Below are positions 11,235 through 21,492 of a DNA stretch of 64,000 bases, piece after piece. Made by a program: the position numbers and the translations under genes. Position 1 is the stretch's first letter, and each line of letters begins with the position of its first letter. The stretch lies in the NCBI RefSeq assembly GCF_003596335.1, contig NZ_QZCH01000001.1, forward strand, positions 62,001 to 126,000, written 5' to 3'. The stretch is from Motilimonas pumila (GTDB taxonomy: Bacteria; Pseudomonadota; Gammaproteobacteria; Enterobacterales; CBDFNC01). The notes under the pieces were generated by a model, which saw only the letters and a list, made by a program, of their open reading frames with translations, was not told the DNA's origin and ran no database searches.

Positions 11235-12284
11235 ATGCGGGTTTACCCAGACCACCTTGGTAAACACTTAAACCAGCCTGCCAATCAGGCTGGTTTAAAT
11301 TACTTTTTAATCTTCGGTGATGAACCCCTGATTCGCCAAGAAAGCCAGCAACAAGTGATGGCGTTTTGTCGCCAACAGGGCTTTGATGAACACCACGGCT
11401 TTGTGCACGAAGCCAACTTTAATTGGGACCAAGTCTTCGACTGTGCCAATGCCATGTCTTTATTTGCCAGTCGTCAAATCATCAGTATTCAGATAGATAA
11501 AACTGATAAAACCATTACCGACGCTTTACTGCAACTGGCCCAGCTAAATAACCCAGATACCATCATCATAGTGCATGGTAATAAACTCAGCATGCAGCAA
11601 ATGAAAGCCAAATGGTTTGTCGCGATGGATAAGCACGGCTTGTATGTCCCTTGCCAACATCCGGATGCTAAGTTTTTTCCGGTATGGATGTCAAAGCGGT
11701 TGCAAGCGGCGCAGCTAAGTTGCCGTCAAGACGTGACACAATTTATGTGCCGGCAGTTTGAAGGCAATTTACTGGCCGCCTCGCAGGAAATTGAAAAGCT
11801 GAGTTTACAATTCAAACAGCAAACTCTGACGTTAGCACAAGTGGAAGCCAACATAACGGGACATACTCACTTTGGTATTTTCCAGTGGCTAGATACCTTA
11901 TTCGCGGGCAAAAACAATCGCGCAGAGCGTATGTTACAGCAGCTAAAAAGTGAAGGTACCGAACTTATCTTGCTGAGCGGCACTTTAAACAGCGAGGTAA
12001 AAAAACTGCTCACTTACCGCTATCAATATCAAGCGGGGGAACCACTGAGCGTAATTTTCAAAAAAGCCAAACTGTGGCAATCTAAGCAAGCATTGATAAG
12101 CCAAGTACTAAACCGTCTCTCGGTTGCCCAGTTAGAACAAATTTATGCCCAGTGTGGCCAACTCGACCGGGCAATTAAAACTCAATACGGCCAAGACAAC
12201 TGGCCATTATTACAATTAATATGCGTATTATTTCAAGGTCAACACAGCCCTATTCAACCTGTGTTTGAGCCCATTCACTTATAA
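11235..12284 (+). CDS. holA: DNA polymerase III delta subunit HolA
   Basis: This 349-residue AAA+-like clamp-loader subunit (E. coli 343) opens the beta clamp for loading on primed DNA. The N-terminus (MRVYPDHLGKHL..., then FLIFGDEPLI) matches the family; the delta subunit lacks a functional Walker A. The start ATG directly follows the lptE TAA, which implies translational coupling. Its end runs to 12284 and nadD starts 16 bases later. This linkage is conserved in gammaproteobacteria. Confidence 0.95.
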   Translation: MRVYPDHLGKHLNQPANQAGLNYFLIFGDEPLIRQESQQQVMAFCRQQGFDEHHGFVHEANFNWDQVFDCANAMSLFASRQIISIQIDKTDKTITDALLQLAQLNNPDTIIIVHGNKLSMQQMKAKWFVAMDKHGLYVPCQHPDAKFFPVWMSKRLQAAQLSCRQDVTQFMCRQFEGNLLAASQEIEKLSLQFKQQTLTLAQVEANITGHTHFGIFQWLDTLFAGKNNRAERMLQQLKSEGTELILLSGTLNSEVKKLLTYRYQYQAGEPLSVIFKKAKLWQSKQALISQVLNRLSVAQLEQIYAQCGQLDRAIKTQYGQDNWPLLQLICVLFQGQHSPIQPVFEPIHL

Positions 12285-12300
12285 GAGTCACTCATTACTT

Positions 12301-12954
12301 ATGCGCCAAGCTCAGTCCATCATCGCTTTTTTAGGTGGCACCTTTGACCCGATCCACTTTGGCCATTTACGCCTAGCTACTGAGGTGCAGCAAGCACTTG
12401 ACGCTCAGGTAATGCTGCTGCCAAACCAAACACCGCCCCATAAAGCGCAGCAACAGGTGAGCTTTGCGCACCGTTGTAACATGGTAGAATTGGCGATTGC
12501 TGCTCATCCTGAGTTAACCTTAAGTACGCTAGAAGCACAATTACCACAACCAAACTACAGCGTGCAGACTTTGCAGCATTTACGTCAACACCAGCCTCAG
12601 GCGGCCATTGTTTTTGTCATTGGCATGGATTCACTGCTCAACATTCAAAGTTGGCACCGATGGCAAGAATTACTGGCGTATTGTCATTTATTAGTGTGCC
12701 GTCGACCGGGCTGCAATACCGACTACCCTGCGCCTTTAGCGCAATTTTTGGCGCAGCACGAAAGCACTGATATTGAGCCATTACTGCGTACGCGCAATGG
12801 CCGTATTTTCTTTTTGGAAAGTACCGAACTCGAAATCAGCTCCAGCCACATTCGGCAGCAAATAATACAAGGGCAAAGCCCACGTTACCTCTTGCCTGAT
12901 AACGTGATCGAGTATATAAAGCAAAATAAACTATATCTTAATCTCGAAGCTTAA
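12301..12954 (+). CDS. nadD: Nicotinate-mononucleotide adenylyltransferase NadD
   Basis: This 217-residue enzyme adenylates nicotinate mononucleotide to deamido-NAD in NAD synthesis. The nucleotidyltransferase motif GGTFDPIHFGH is near residues 10-20, and the second motif SSSHIR is near the C-terminus. An in-frame TTG at 12265 would overlap holA and add 12 residues not seen in the family, so I prefer ATG 12301, although its ribosome-binding site is weak. rsfS follows after 58 bases. Confidence 0.95.
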   Translation: MRQAQSIIAFLGGTFDPIHFGHLRLATEVQQALDAQVMLLPNQTPPHKAQQQVSFAHRCNMVELAIAAHPELTLSTLEAQLPQPNYSVQTLQHLRQHQPQAAIVFVIGMDSLLNIQSWHRWQELLAYCHLLVCRRPGCNTDYPAPLAQFLAQHESTDIEPLLRTRNGRIFFLESTELEISSSHIRQQIIQGQSPRYLLPDNVIEYIKQNKLYLNLEA

Positions 12955-12998
12955 TACCCTGTATGCTTCGTGCTAGAATAACCCGCTTAAACAACAGG

Positions 12999-13003
12999 TG
13001 AGG
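12999..13003 (+). promoter_or_regulatory. Ribosome-binding site for rsfS
   Basis: TGAGG at 12999-13003 lies nine bases before TTG 13013. It overlaps an in-frame GTG (12998) that would otherwise be taken as the start, so it favours TTG 13013 as the true start. Confidence 0.6.
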
Positions 13004-13012
13004 AAAAGACCT

Positions 13013-13339
13013 TTGCAAGCAGATGAATTACGCAGCTTTGCGATCGATAAAATAGAAGACATGAAAGGCCGTGATTTGGTGGTTTTGGATGTTTCAAGCA
13101 AATCCAATATGACAGATTACTTGATCGTGTGTTCAGGTAACTCCAAGCGCCATGTTATTTCAATCGCTGAAAATGTAGCCCTAGAAGCGAAACGTGCGGG
13201 TAAAAAGCCCCTTGGCATTGAGGGTAATGATACCGGTGAATGGGTGTTGGTCGACCTAGGCGACGTGATCGTGCACGTTATGCAAGATGAAACACGGGAT
13301 TTCTACCAATTAGAGAAACTGTGGAGTGAAGAAGTTTAA
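13013..13339 (+). CDS. rsfS: Ribosomal silencing factor RsfS (TTG start)
   Basis: This 108-residue RsfS/YbeB/Iojap protein binds ribosomal protein uL14 and blocks subunit joining in starved cells. I see the family core [20 protein letters not shown] at the C-terminus. Starting at TTG 13013 gives (M)[12 protein letters not shown], which aligns residue for residue with the E. coli N-terminus. The in-frame GTG 12998 would add five residues and lie within the ribosome-binding site. The stop overlaps the rlmH start as TAATG. Confidence 0.93.
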   Translation: MQADELRSFAIDKIEDMKGRDLVVLDVSSKSNMTDYLIVCSGNSKRHVISIAENVALEAKRAGKKPLGIEGNDTGEWVLVDLGDVIVHVMQDETRDFYQLEKLWSEEV

Positions 13340-13809
13340 TGAAAATCCAGCTGTTGGCGGTGGGCTGTAAAATGCCCGATTGGGTAGAGCGTGGTTATCA
13401 AGAATATGCGCGCCGTTTTCCCCATGACATGCCTCTTGAGCTGGTTGAAATTGCCGCGGGAAAGCGCGGTAAAAATGCCGACATTAAACGTATTCTTCAT
13501 AAAGAAGGTGAGTTAACCCTTGCCGCGATCCCTAAAGGCAACCGCATTGTGACTTTGGAAGTGACCGGACGGCCTTGGGACACGCCACAACTGGCTAAAC
13601 AGCTCGATAAGTGGAAGCTTGATGGCCGTGATGTCAGCTTACTGATTGGCGGCCCAGAAGGCTTGGCCCCTTCATGCATTCAAGCCTCTGAGCAAAAATG
13701 GTCGTTGTCAGCCTTAACCTTGCCTCACCCTTTAGTACGTGTGATAGTGGCCGAGTCTTTATACCGAGCTTGGAGCGTCACGGCTAATCACCCTTACCAC
13801 AGAGAGTAA
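13339..13809 (+). CDS. rlmH: 23S rRNA pseudouridine-1915 N3-methyltransferase RlmH
   Basis: This 156-residue SPOUT-class methyltransferase methylates pseudouridine 1915 in helix 69 of 23S rRNA. The SAM-binding knot motif LLIGGPEG (about residues 102-109) and the C-terminal [14 protein letters not shown] and NHPYHRE are almost identical to E. coli RlmH (155 residues). The ATG overlaps the rsfS stop by one base. Only two bases separate its stop from mrdA. Confidence 0.97.
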   Translation: MKIQLLAVGCKMPDWVERGYQEYARRFPHDMPLELVEIAAGKRGKNADIKRILHKEGELTLAAIPKGNRIVTLEVTGRPWDTPQLAKQLDKWKLDGRDVSLLIGGPEGLAPSCIQASEQKWSLSALTLPHPLVRVIVAESLYRAWSVTANHPYHRE

Positions 13810-13811
13810 TC

Positions 13812-15752
13812 ATGGCAAAACCCAGTATCGCCATGCGAGACCACAGCGCGGAATCACGATTGTTTGCCCGCCGTGTTGTGGTCAGTTTATTTATCGTCGT
13901 GTCGTTATTGGCTGTGCTGCTATACAACTTGCATTATCTTCAAGTTGAATCGTTTCAAATTTACAAAACCCGCTCTAACGACAACCGAATCAACGTGTTA
14001 CCCGTGGCACCAAACCGCGGCCTTATTTATGATCGAAATGGCGTGTTACTGGCCGAAAATCGTCCTGTATTTAGCTTAGAGCTGGCCACTGAAAAGATTG
14101 ATAACCTAGACGACACCGTCATTGAGTTGGCCAATTTATTGAGCCTAGATCAAAACCGAATAGACAATTTCTACAAACAAAAAAAACGCCAACGCCGTTT
14201 TAAGCCCGTTGCACTGGTGCCTCGCCTTACTCAAGAGCAAGCTGCATTATTTAGCGTCAACCAGCACAAGTACCAAGGCGTAACTATTGAAGCCAGGCTA
14301 AAACGATTTTATCCATTCGGCGATACCCTCACTCACACCTTAGGTTATGTGGCCAAAATCAATAGTCGCGACGTAGAGCGCCTTGCTAAACAAGATAAAA
14401 CGGCAGAATACGCCGCAACCCATGACATCGGCAAGCAAGGAATAGAGCGCTTCTACGAAGATATGCTGCACGGTAAACCAGGCTACCAAGAAGTAGAAGT
14501 CAACAACCGCGGTAAAATCATTCGCACTCTTAAATTTGTGCCGCCAGAGCCTGGCAAAGACATCTATCTCAACTTGGACATTCGTTTACAAATTAAAGCG
14601 CAAAAGCTGTTAGATGGACGCCGCGGTTCAGTGGTCATGCTTGACGCCAAAGATGGCGGAGTACTGGCGATGATCTCAAGCCCGAGTTATGACCCCAACT
14701 TATTCGTTCATGGCATCAGCAGTAAAGAATACAACAAGCTGTTACAGTCAAAAAGCAGACCATTGATCAACCGGGCGACACAAGGACGCTACCCTCCCGC
14801 GTCAACCATCAAACCGCAAATGGCGTTACTTGGCCTGAATGAAGGTGCTATCACACCGCAAAAGAAAATATGGGACCCAGGTTGGTGGCAAATTCCAAAC
14901 ACCAGCAAACGCTTTCGCGACTGGAAGCGCTGGGGCCATGGTTGGGTCGACGTTTACCATGCCATTGAACAAAGTTGTGATACCTACTTTTACGAAATGG
15001 CTTACCAAGTCGGCATCGATAAAATCAGTGACTTCATGAGTAAATTTGGATTTGGTGATTACAGTGGCATTGATATTTCAGAAGAAACTGCTGCCATCAT
15101 GCCCTCACGAGGTTGGAAGCGCGCGCGGTTCAATCAACCTTGGTACCAAGGTGACACTATCTCCATTGGTATCGGCCAAGGTTACTGGACTTCAACGCCG
15201 GTACAATTAGCACAAGCCACCGCGATTTTAGCTCGTCGCGGTGACATCATAGTGCCAAGGTTATTGAAATCGATTCGTTCAGACTCTGGCTTTTTAGACG
15301 TGCCGCCCGATCGTAAAGCGCCCATTAAACTTAAAAATGAAGCCGACTGGCAAGTCGCCCTTGACGGCATGTATGGCGTGATCAACAAGCAAACCGGTAC
15401 CGCGCGTAAGGCTTTTAAAGATACTCGTTACGTGGCAGCGGGCAAATCTGGCACGGCTCAAGTCATTAATATGAAAGAAGACGAAGAGTACGATCCTGAA
15501 AAAATTGCCGAACATCACAGGGATAACGCCATGTTTGTGGCTTATGCTCCGTTTGAGAAGCCGGAAGTGATCACTTCTATCGTGGTAGAAAATGCCGGCG
15601 GCGGTAGCTCCCACGCCGCGCCAGTGGCAAGAGCCATGTTCGACAAATATTTTGATGACAAGTTTTTACTGCATGACGCTGCAGCGCCTTTGCAATTAAG
15701 CCAAGAACAACTGGATATCATGCCACCTCACCCTGATTCAGCCGAGGAATAA
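13812..15752 (+). CDS. mrdA: Penicillin-binding protein 2, elongasome transpeptidase
   Basis: This 646-residue class B PBP cross-links peptidoglycan during rod elongation. It has one membrane anchor (about residues 22-42), a PBP dimerisation domain and a transpeptidase domain. The active-site triad is SxxK Ser331-Thr-Ile-Lys334, SxD Ser388-Cys-Asp390 (the PBP2 form of SxN) and KSGT 545-548. Its partner RodA is encoded by the next gene, whose ATG overlaps this stop by one base. Confidence 0.97.
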   Translation: MAKPSIAMRDHSAESRLFARRVVVSLFIVVSLLAVLLYNLHYLQVESFQIYKTRSNDNRINVLPVAPNRGLIYDRNGVLLAENRPVFSLELATEKIDNLDDTVIELANLLSLDQNRIDNFYKQKKRQRRFKPVALVPRLTQEQAALFSVNQHKYQGVTIEARLKRFYPFGDTLTHTLGYVAKINSRDVERLAKQDKTAEYAATHDIGKQGIERFYEDMLHGKPGYQEVEVNNRGKIIRTLKFVPPEPGKDIYLNLDIRLQIKAQKLLDGRRGSVVMLDAKDGGVLAMISSPSYDPNLFVHGISSKEYNKLLQSKSRPLINRATQGRYPPASTIKPQMALLGLNEGAITPQKKIWDPGWWQIPNTSKRFRDWKRWGHGWVDVYHAIEQSCDTYFYEMAYQVGIDKISDFMSKFGFGDYSGIDISEETAAIMPSRGWKRARFNQPWYQGDTISIGIGQGYWTSTPVQLAQATAILARRGDIIVPRLLKSIRSDSGFLDVPPDRKAPIKLKNEADWQVALDGMYGVINKQTGTARKAFKDTRYVAAGKSGTAQVINMKEDEEYDPEKIAEHHRDNAMFVAYAPFEKPEVITSIVVENAGGGSSHAAPVARAMFDKYFDDKFLLHDAAAPLQLSQEQLDIMPPHPDSAEE

Positions 15753-16855
15753 TGGAACGTAAACACGAAAACAGCATCTGGTACAAGCTGCATATCGACT
15801 TGCCTTTACTGCTTGGCTTGCTGGCCCTTATGGTATTGAGCTTAGTTGTACTTTATTCTGCCGGAGGCCAAGACACGGGCTTGCTGATACGTCAGGTCAT
15901 TCGTTTGGGCCTTGCCCTTGTGGTGATGTTTGTGTTGGCACAAATATCGCCCAACTTCTATGAACGCTGGGCTTTGCCTATTTTCCTTGTCGGCTGCGGG
16001 CTATTAGTGGCCGTGCTTTTGGTCGGGCACGTGGGTAAAGGAGCGCAGCGCTGGCTCAACCTCGGATTTTTCATGTTTCAGCCGTCAGAAATTATGAAGC
16101 TGGCCATGCCGCTGATGGTAGCCGCTTACCTAGGTAACAAAAGCTTGCCTCCGAGTATGAAGCATACTTTTATCGCTTTTATCATCATTTTGACGCCAAC
16201 GTTAATGATCGCCAAACAGCCCGATCTCGGTACCTCTCTATTGGTTTCTGCTTCGGGTATTTTTGCCATTTTTCTGGCCGGTGTAAGCTGGAAATTGATC
16301 ACGTTTGCCATCGCATCCGGTTGCGCCTTTGCCCCGGTATTGTGGTTTTTCTTGATGCATGATTACCAGCGGCAACGAGTGCTGACATTTCTCAACCCAG
16401 AAACTGACCCACTGGGCTCGGGCTACCACATCATTCAATCAAAAATTGCGATTGGTTCAGGTGGCTTATTTGGTAAGGGTTGGATGCAAGGTACCCAATC
16501 GCAGCTCGATTTTTTACCCGAGCGACATACTGACTTCATCTTCGCGGTATTATCTGAAGAATTTGGTCTAATTGGCATTGCCTTGCTCTTTATGATTTAC
16601 CTATTTGTGATAAGCCGAGGCTTGTTGATTGCCAGTAAAGGTCAAAGTGCCTTTAGCCGTTTAGTTGCTGGCAGCATCACCTTGACTTTCTTTGTCTATG
16701 TTTTTGTTAACATCGGCATGGTCAGCGGCTTATTACCCGTAGTCGGCGTGCCTTTACCCTTGATAAGTTATGGCGGTACCTCTATGGTGACCTTGATGGC
16801 AGGGTTTGGCATTTTGATGTCAATTCACACTCATAAACGCTTGTTATCGAATTAG
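15752..16855 (+). CDS. rodA: Rod-shape SEDS glycosyltransferase RodA
   Basis: This 367-residue polytopic protein, about ten membrane spans, is the SEDS peptidoglycan polymerase that works with PBP2 in the elongasome. Family motifs include [11 protein letters not shown] (near 90-100), the region around [11 protein letters not shown] (near 208-218) and [13 protein letters not shown] near residues 328-340. Length equals E. coli RodA (370) within three residues. It is translationally coupled to mrdA. A 202-base gap with several inverted repeats follows before rlpA. Confidence 0.97.
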   Translation: MERKHENSIWYKLHIDLPLLLGLLALMVLSLVVLYSAGGQDTGLLIRQVIRLGLALVVMFVLAQISPNFYERWALPIFLVGCGLLVAVLLVGHVGKGAQRWLNLGFFMFQPSEIMKLAMPLMVAAYLGNKSLPPSMKHTFIAFIIILTPTLMIAKQPDLGTSLLVSASGIFAIFLAGVSWKLITFAIASGCAFAPVLWFFLMHDYQRQRVLTFLNPETDPLGSGYHIIQSKIAIGSGGLFGKGWMQGTQSQLDFLPERHTDFIFAVLSEEFGLIGIALLFMIYLFVISRGLLIASKGQSAFSRLVAGSITLTFFVYVFVNIGMVSGLLPVVGVPLPLISYGGTSMVTLMAGFGILMSIHTHKRLLSN

Positions 16856-16933
16856 CACCCACAAGCAACGAGAGTGAGGAAAATAGGGGATATTCTCCCG
16901 ATTTACCCACTGTCACTTTTTTACTTTCGCTGT

Positions 16934-17033
16934 TTTCATGGATGAAACATTAAGCGTATATAAAACAGACACCAAAGCAGTAAATGGTGTCTATAGTTAA
17001 TGCACTTAACGGCCTCGCACTATGACTAGGCCG
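16934..17033 (+). repeat. Three successive inverted repeats upstream of rlpA
   Basis: The rodA-rlpA gap contains TTTCAT/ATGAAA (16934-16939 with 16942-16947), AGACACCA/TGGTGTCT (16967-16974 with 16985-16992) and CGGCCT/AGGCCG (17010-17015 with 17028-17033). Each is perfect. The last ends 24 bases before the rlpA ATG. They could be operators or leader hairpins; none has a U-tract. Confidence 0.5.
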
Positions 17034-17057
17034 ATGTTGATTAGGCAATAAAGTTTC

Positions 17058-17921
17058 ATGTTAAAAGCGATTTCATATCCAATAGCAGCGGTTTTAATAG
17101 CCGCCAGTTTATTAACCGCCTGTAGCCAAAATGCCACAGACTCAAGCGCAACAGACAACAAAGCCGACACATCGACGGTGCCATCAAGCTCTCGTTACAG
17201 CATTAGCCAAGACCATGCTCCCACTCAAATCCCAGACTTATCAACCGTGGAAGAGCCTGAGCCTCGTTATGAGCCATATTCGGCAAAAGGCAATAAGTCT
17301 TACACGGTGCGAGGCCAGCGTTATCACGTTTGGAAAGATAAAGCAGCATACAAAGAAGTCGGCCACGCCTCATGGTATGGCAATAAGTTTCATGGTCATC
17401 TGACCTCTAACGGGGAAAGGTATGACATGTATTCGATGAGCGCAGCTCATAAAAACTTGCCTTTACCTAGCTATGTCAAAGTGACCAACCTTGCCAACCA
17501 GAAATCGGTCATCGTGCGAGTCAACGACAGAGGTCCCTTCCACGGCGGCCGTATAATTGACTTGTCTTACGCCGCTGCAGACAAAATAGGCATGGTCCAC
17601 AGTGGCACCGCTAAGGTGGAAGTGGAACTGATAAACCCTAACTATAACAAAGCCAATCCCCAGCAGGCCTTACTGCCCGCCAACGAATACTTGATTCAAG
17701 TGGTTGCAGGCAGTAACAAAGCCAAGCTGGAAACCCTTGCCAAACAACTTGAACAAACCTACCAAGTGCCCACCGTGATTGTTGCGGACAAAGCCATTTA
17801 TCGCTTAAGAATTGGCCCTTTAACTGACCAACCGAAAACATTTCAGTTATTTAATCAGTTAAAAGCGGGCGCTTACCCGTCTGCGTTTGTCATCACGCAG
17901 GCAATAACGCCGCAGTCTTAA
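17058..17921 (+). CDS. rlpA: Septal ring lytic transglycosylase RlpA (lipoprotein)
   Basis: This 287-residue lipoprotein has a signal ending LLTAC (acylated Cys22). A double-psi beta-barrel domain follows (about residues 99-195) with the family motif ASWYGNKFHGHLTSNGE and VNDRGPFHGGRIIDLS. A C-terminal SPOR domain (about 212-285) binds denuded glycan strands at the division septum. In Pseudomonas RlpA is a lytic transglycosylase acting on such glycans; in E. coli the activity is absent, so catalysis here is inferred. It lies between rodA and dacA as in many gammaproteobacteria. Confidence 0.95.
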   Translation: MLKAISYPIAAVLIAASLLTACSQNATDSSATDNKADTSTVPSSSRYSISQDHAPTQIPDLSTVEEPEPRYEPYSAKGNKSYTVRGQRYHVWKDKAAYKEVGHASWYGNKFHGHLTSNGERYDMYSMSAAHKNLPLPSYVKVTNLANQKSVIVRVNDRGPFHGGRIIDLSYAAADKIGMVHSGTAKVEVELINPNYNKANPQQALLPANEYLIQVVAGSNKAKLETLAKQLEQTYQVPTVIVADKAIYRLRIGPLTDQPKTFQLFNQLKAGAYPSAFVITQAITPQS

Positions 17922-18218
17922 CCCGTATACGTTGAGCCAAATAATTACTCGGCTGTAAGATTAATGCTTACTAACTTGAATAAAAAATTGAACGCTGGCC
18001 TGTGTTTATGGTCTGTTTTCTAGGTAACGATGTGGCGAGATTTAAAGCAACGAAAGTGAATTAAGCTTCATTTTGTTATCGCCAGCAGGCCTTATTTGCA
18101 ATATAAAGCGCTGGCATATTTCGTTTCTAAACAAAATAGATATAATGAAACCTCAGTAAATGCTAGCAAAACCAGCATTTATGCTGGTTCACGTTAGCTT
18201 TCACCCAATTAAGAGATA
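17922..18218 (+). promoter_or_regulatory. rlpA-dacA intergenic region with a dacA promoter and hairpin
   Basis: No gene is visible. TATAAT at 18141-18146 is a good -10, but the -35 about 16-17 bases upstream is weak. Downstream, AACCAGCAT (18170-18178) and ATGCTGGTT (18181-18189) form a near-perfect hairpin in the presumed dacA leader, about 30 bases before the start codon. Confidence 0.5.
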
Positions 18219-19391
18219 ATGATTTTGATGTCAAAACTGCTAAGCAAATCTTTACTGGTCTGTGTATTTCTCAGCTTTAGCGTCAGCGCTGCCCCTAAAG
18301 TAATTCCTAATTCCCCAGTGATTGCCGCTAATGGCTACCTATTGATGGATTTCGATTCAGGTAAGATCCTCACAGGCAAAAATGAAGACGTGCCGATCCC
18401 GCCTGCTAGTTTGACCAAAATGATGACCAGCTATGTGATAGGTCAAGAGGTCAACGCCGGTAATATCTCTCTCGATGACCAAGTGGTTATCAGTGAAAAT
18501 GCGTGGGCAAAAAATTTCCCTGACTCATCGAAGATGTTCATTGAAGTCGGTAAAACCGTCTCAGTAGCAGATCTTAACCGCGGCATTATCATTCAATCAG
18601 GTAACGATGCATGTGTGGCAATGGCAGAGCACATAGCCGGTAGCGAAGACGCTTTTGCAGATTTAATGAACTCGTGGGCAAAACAGTTAGGCATGAACAA
18701 TACTCACTTTGTCAACAGCCACGGCTTACACTCAAGTGACCACAACACCTCGCCACGCGACATGGCAATCTTAGCTTCGGCGATGATCAGAGACGTGCCA
18801 GAAGAGTACGCCATCTACAAAGAAAAATCGTTCACTTACAATAACATTACTCAATACAACCGTAACTCTTTGCTATGGGATAAAAGCCTCAACGTTGACG
18901 GTATTAAAACCGGTCATACCAGTGACGCTGGATACAGCTTAGTATCTTCAGCAACCAAAGACGGCATGCGACTAATTGCAGTGGTCATGGGGACCAATAG
19001 CGAGCAGGCCCGTAAAGCGGAGAGCAAAAAATTACTTAACTGGGGTTTTCGCTTTTTTGAAACGCTTACACCATATAACGCCGGCGACAAGCTTGCCTCT
19101 GAGCGGATTTGGATGGGAGACGTAGAGTTTGTTGATTTAGGCGTACAAGAAAGCACGCCTATCACTATTCCTCGTGGCGCAGCGAAAAACCTAAAAGCTA
19201 ACTTTGTGCTTGAAACGGAGTTAGAAGCACCGCTTGCTAAAGGCGCGGTGGTCGGCAAGGTATTTTATGAAGTAGATGGCGAACAACTGGCTGAGTTTCC
19301 TTTGGTTACCTTAAATGAAGTGAACGAAGGCAGTTGGTTTAGCCGCCTCATGGACTACTTCCAATTGTTGATTAAGCGCTGGATTGGTTAA
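18219..19391 (+). CDS. dacA: D-alanyl-D-alanine carboxypeptidase DacA (PBP5/6 type)
   Basis: This 390-residue class C PBP removes the terminal D-Ala from pentapeptide stems. The signal peptide is cleaved after about residue 25 (SVSAA). Motifs are SxxK Ser64-Lys67, SGN 127-129 and KTG 230-232. The C-terminal segment (SRLMDYFQLLIKRWIG) looks like the amphipathic helix that anchors PBP5 to the outer face of the inner membrane. The start may be ATG 18219 or ATG 18228; the AAGAGA at 18211-18216 sits between ideal distances for either. A strong terminator follows. Confidence 0.96.
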   Translation: MILMSKLLSKSLLVCVFLSFSVSAAPKVIPNSPVIAANGYLLMDFDSGKILTGKNEDVPIPPASLTKMMTSYVIGQEVNAGNISLDDQVVISENAWAKNFPDSSKMFIEVGKTVSVADLNRGIIIQSGNDACVAMAEHIAGSEDAFADLMNSWAKQLGMNNTHFVNSHGLHSSDHNTSPRDMAILASAMIRDVPEEYAIYKEKSFTYNNITQYNRNSLLWDKSLNVDGIKTGHTSDAGYSLVSSATKDGMRLIAVVMGTNSEQARKAESKKLLNWGFRFFETLTPYNAGDKLASERIWMGDVEFVDLGVQESTPITIPRGAAKNLKANFVLETELEAPLAKGAVVGKVFYEVDGEQLAEFPLVTLNEVNEGSWFSRLMDYFQLLIKRWIG

Positions 19392-19422
19392 TCCGACTTC
19401 CCTTAAACATTACTTTTGTCAT

Positions 19423-19453
19423 AAAAAGCCTCATGATCATGGGGCTTTTTTTT
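19423..19453 (+). terminator. Terminator of dacA
   Basis: A 12-base stem (19423-19434 with 19439-19450, one T-G pair) caps with a GATC tetraloop and runs into eight T residues (19446-19453). A-tract, stem and T-tract are symmetrical, so it could work in both directions. Confidence 0.92.
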
Positions 19454-19553
19454 GCCTTGGATTTATTTCGAAAGGCCAAATTTGCGATATACCTCTCGCT
19501 TCAGCTAAGGTAAAATGCCCCCTTGCGCAATCAGTAACAAGAAGTGATATGAC

Positions 19554-19823
19554 ATGGCTTTAAATACCAAATTTGATGAATACCTTGATTTTCCTTGTGA
19601 TTTTCCATTTAAGGTACTTGGCTTAGCCGATGAGAGACTGCCAGATTTAGTCGTCGCCGTCGTGCAAGAGCACGCTCCTGGCGATTACACGCCTACTATC
19701 AAGCCTAGCAGTAAAGGCAATTATCACTCTGTTTCAATTCGCGTCACGGTCACCAGCAAAGAACATATTGAAACCCTTTACACTGCACTTGGCGACATTG
19801 ATATCGTAAAAGGCGTGTTATAA
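19554..19823 (+). CDS. ybeD: DUF493 protein YbeD
   Basis: This is an 89-residue small cytosolic protein with the ferredoxin-like ACT-type fold known for E. coli YbeD (87 residues). The core [20 protein letters not shown] is nearly identical to E. coli. Its biochemical role is unknown; its constant place before lipB suggests a link to lipoate metabolism, which is inference. ATG 19554 follows the dacA terminator by 100 bases, so a promoter should lie in that gap. lipB begins two bases after its stop. Confidence 0.93.
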   Translation: MALNTKFDEYLDFPCDFPFKVLGLADERLPDLVVAVVQEHAPGDYTPTIKPSSKGNYHSVSIRVTVTSKEHIETLYTALGDIDIVKGVL

Positions 19824-19825
19824 AG

Positions 19826-20482
19826 GTGCAAGGCAACAGCAGTATAGTGCAGCACTTGCTCGTCAAGCAATGGCCACAAACCGACTATGAAAGCGTGTGG
19901 CAGGCCATGCAGGCTTTCACCGACAATCGAACAGAAACTAGCCTTGACGAGTTTTGGCTGGTGCAGCATCCTCCAGTTTTCACCCAAGGTAGCGCGGGTA
20001 AAGCTGAGCATGTTTTAGTGCCAGGCGACATACCTGTGGTTGCTTCCGATCGTGGTGGTCAAGTGACTTACCACGGTCCAGGACAACAAGTCCTGTACGT
20101 GCTTGTCAATATTAAGCGCAAAGCATTTGGGGTACGCGATTTAGTCACCTTCATCGAGCAAGCCATCATCTCTGTACTAGGGCAGTACCAAATAGAGGCC
20201 TACGCCAAGCCTGATGCACCAGGGGTGTATGTTGACGGAAAAAAAATCGCCTCGTTAGGTCTTAGGATCCGTAAGGGCTGCTCATTTCATGGCTTGGCCC
20301 TGAATATTGATATGGATTTGGCGCCGTTTCTGCGCATTAATCCTTGTGGTTACGCCGGTCTTGAAATGACCCAAGTCACCGACCTTGCCGACCACGCAGA
20401 CAGTGAAGATATTGCAAAACAATTGGTTTTAGCCTTAAGCCAATCGTTAAGTTACACAAATATAGAATGGACAACGCCATAA
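19826..20482 (+). CDS. lipB: Octanoyl-[ACP]:protein octanoyltransferase LipB
   Basis: LipB moves octanoate from acyl carrier protein to lipoyl domains, the first step of lipoate synthesis. With the GTG 19826 start it has 218 residues; catalytic Cys174 lies in INPCGYAG and Lys140 in [10 protein letters not shown]. The substrate pocket motif [12 protein letters not shown] is near residues 76-87. The start is uncertain: in-frame GTG 19847 gives an N-terminus closer in length to E. coli LipB, and neither has a good ribosome-binding site. Coupling to the ybeD stop is likely. Confidence 0.95.
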   Translation: MQGNSSIVQHLLVKQWPQTDYESVWQAMQAFTDNRTETSLDEFWLVQHPPVFTQGSAGKAEHVLVPGDIPVVASDRGGQVTYHGPGQQVLYVLVNIKRKAFGVRDLVTFIEQAIISVLGQYQIEAYAKPDAPGVYVDGKKIASLGLRIRKGCSFHGLALNIDMDLAPFLRINPCGYAGLEMTQVTDLADHADSEDIAKQLVLALSQSLSYTNIEWTTP

Positions 20483-20483
20483 C

Positions 20484-21449
20484 ATGAGTAAAGTTTCTAA
20501 ACCGCAAGCAGGTGTGAAGTTAAGAGATGCTGACAAGGTTTCGCTGATCCCGGTTAAAGTCGTGCCATCTGAAAAAGCCACCATGCTGAAAAAGCCTGAC
20601 TGGATGAAGATTAAGCTGCCAAGCTCCAGCGCCCGCATCCAAGAGATTAAAGATGCCATGCGTAAAAACAACTTGCACTCAGTGTGTGAGGAAGCTTCTT
20701 GCCCTAACTTGTCAGAATGTTTCAACCATGGCACGGCAACCTTTATGATCTTAGGCGCAATTTGTACCCGCCGTTGCCCCTTCTGTGATGTAGCCCATGG
20801 CCGGCCATTAACGCCCGACGCCGCAGAGCCGAAAAAACTGGCGCAAACCATCAAAGACATGAAGCTTAAATACGTGGTGATCACTTCCGTTGACCGTGAC
20901 GATCTTAGAGATGGCGGCGCGCAACACTTTGCTGATTGTATTCGTGAGATCCGCCTGTTGAACCCGGGAATTAAAATAGAAATTCTGGTGCCCGACTTCA
21001 AAGGCCGCATGGATAAAGCACTAGAAATTTTAAAAGATACGCCGCCAGACGTGTTCAACCATAACTTAGAAACGGCACCGCGTTTATACAAGAAAGTACG
21101 CCCAGGTGCAGACTATAAATGGTCACTGACTTTATTACAGAAATTTAAAGCCATGCATCCAAACGTGCCGACCAAATCTGGCTTGATGATGGGCCTAGGT
21201 GAAAGCAATGACGAAATTGCTGAAGTCATTCGCGACCTAAGTGAGCATGGTGTAACCATGTTAACGCTAGGACAATACCTGCAGCCAAGTCGTAACCATT
21301 TAGCGGTTGAACGATACGTACCGCCTGCTGAGTTTGATGAGCTTGGCGACATCGCCAAACAAGTGGGCTTTACCCACGCGGCCTGTGGGCCATTTGTGCG
21401 CTCTTCTTACCACGCCGATTTGCAAGCTCAAGGTAAAGAAATCACCTAG
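20484..21449 (+). CDS. lipA: Lipoyl synthase LipA
   Basis: This 321-residue radical-SAM enzyme inserts two sulfur atoms into octanoyl-lipoyl domains. Auxiliary-cluster cysteines are Cys68, Cys73 and Cys79, and the radical SAM motif is Cys94-x3-Cys98-x2-Cys101, the same numbers as in E. coli. The C-terminal RSSYHA supplies the serine ligand of the auxiliary cluster. ATG 20484 is one base after the lipB stop. A long hairpin without a U-tract follows the gene. Confidence 0.98.
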   Translation: MSKVSKPQAGVKLRDADKVSLIPVKVVPSEKATMLKKPDWMKIKLPSSSARIQEIKDAMRKNNLHSVCEEASCPNLSECFNHGTATFMILGAICTRRCPFCDVAHGRPLTPDAAEPKKLAQTIKDMKLKYVVITSVDRDDLRDGGAQHFADCIREIRLLNPGIKIEILVPDFKGRMDKALEILKDTPPDVFNHNLETAPRLYKKVRPGADYKWSLTLLQKFKAMHPNVPTKSGLMMGLGESNDEIAEVIRDLSEHGVTMLTLGQYLQPSRNHLAVERYVPPAEFDELGDIAKQVGFTHAACGPFVRSSYHADLQAQGKEIT

Positions 21450-21457
21450 TAAATATC

Positions 21458-21492
21458 GTTAGCAAATCAGCGTTCTAAGTTGATTTGCTAAC
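21458..21492. repeat. Perfect 12-base inverted repeat after lipA
   Basis: GTTAGCAAATCA (21458-21469) and TGATTTGCTAAC (21481-21492) are perfectly complementary with an 11-base loop. It lies between the convergent lipA and the small gene at 21488-21715, overlapping the latter's stop codon. No T-run follows on either strand, so it may stabilise both mRNA ends rather than terminate by itself. Confidence 0.65.

Noticed and set aside
20447-21091. A 214-codon minus-strand frame opposite lipA
   Set aside because: lipA is certain on the plus strand; the antisense frame has shadow-like composition and no recognisable motif.
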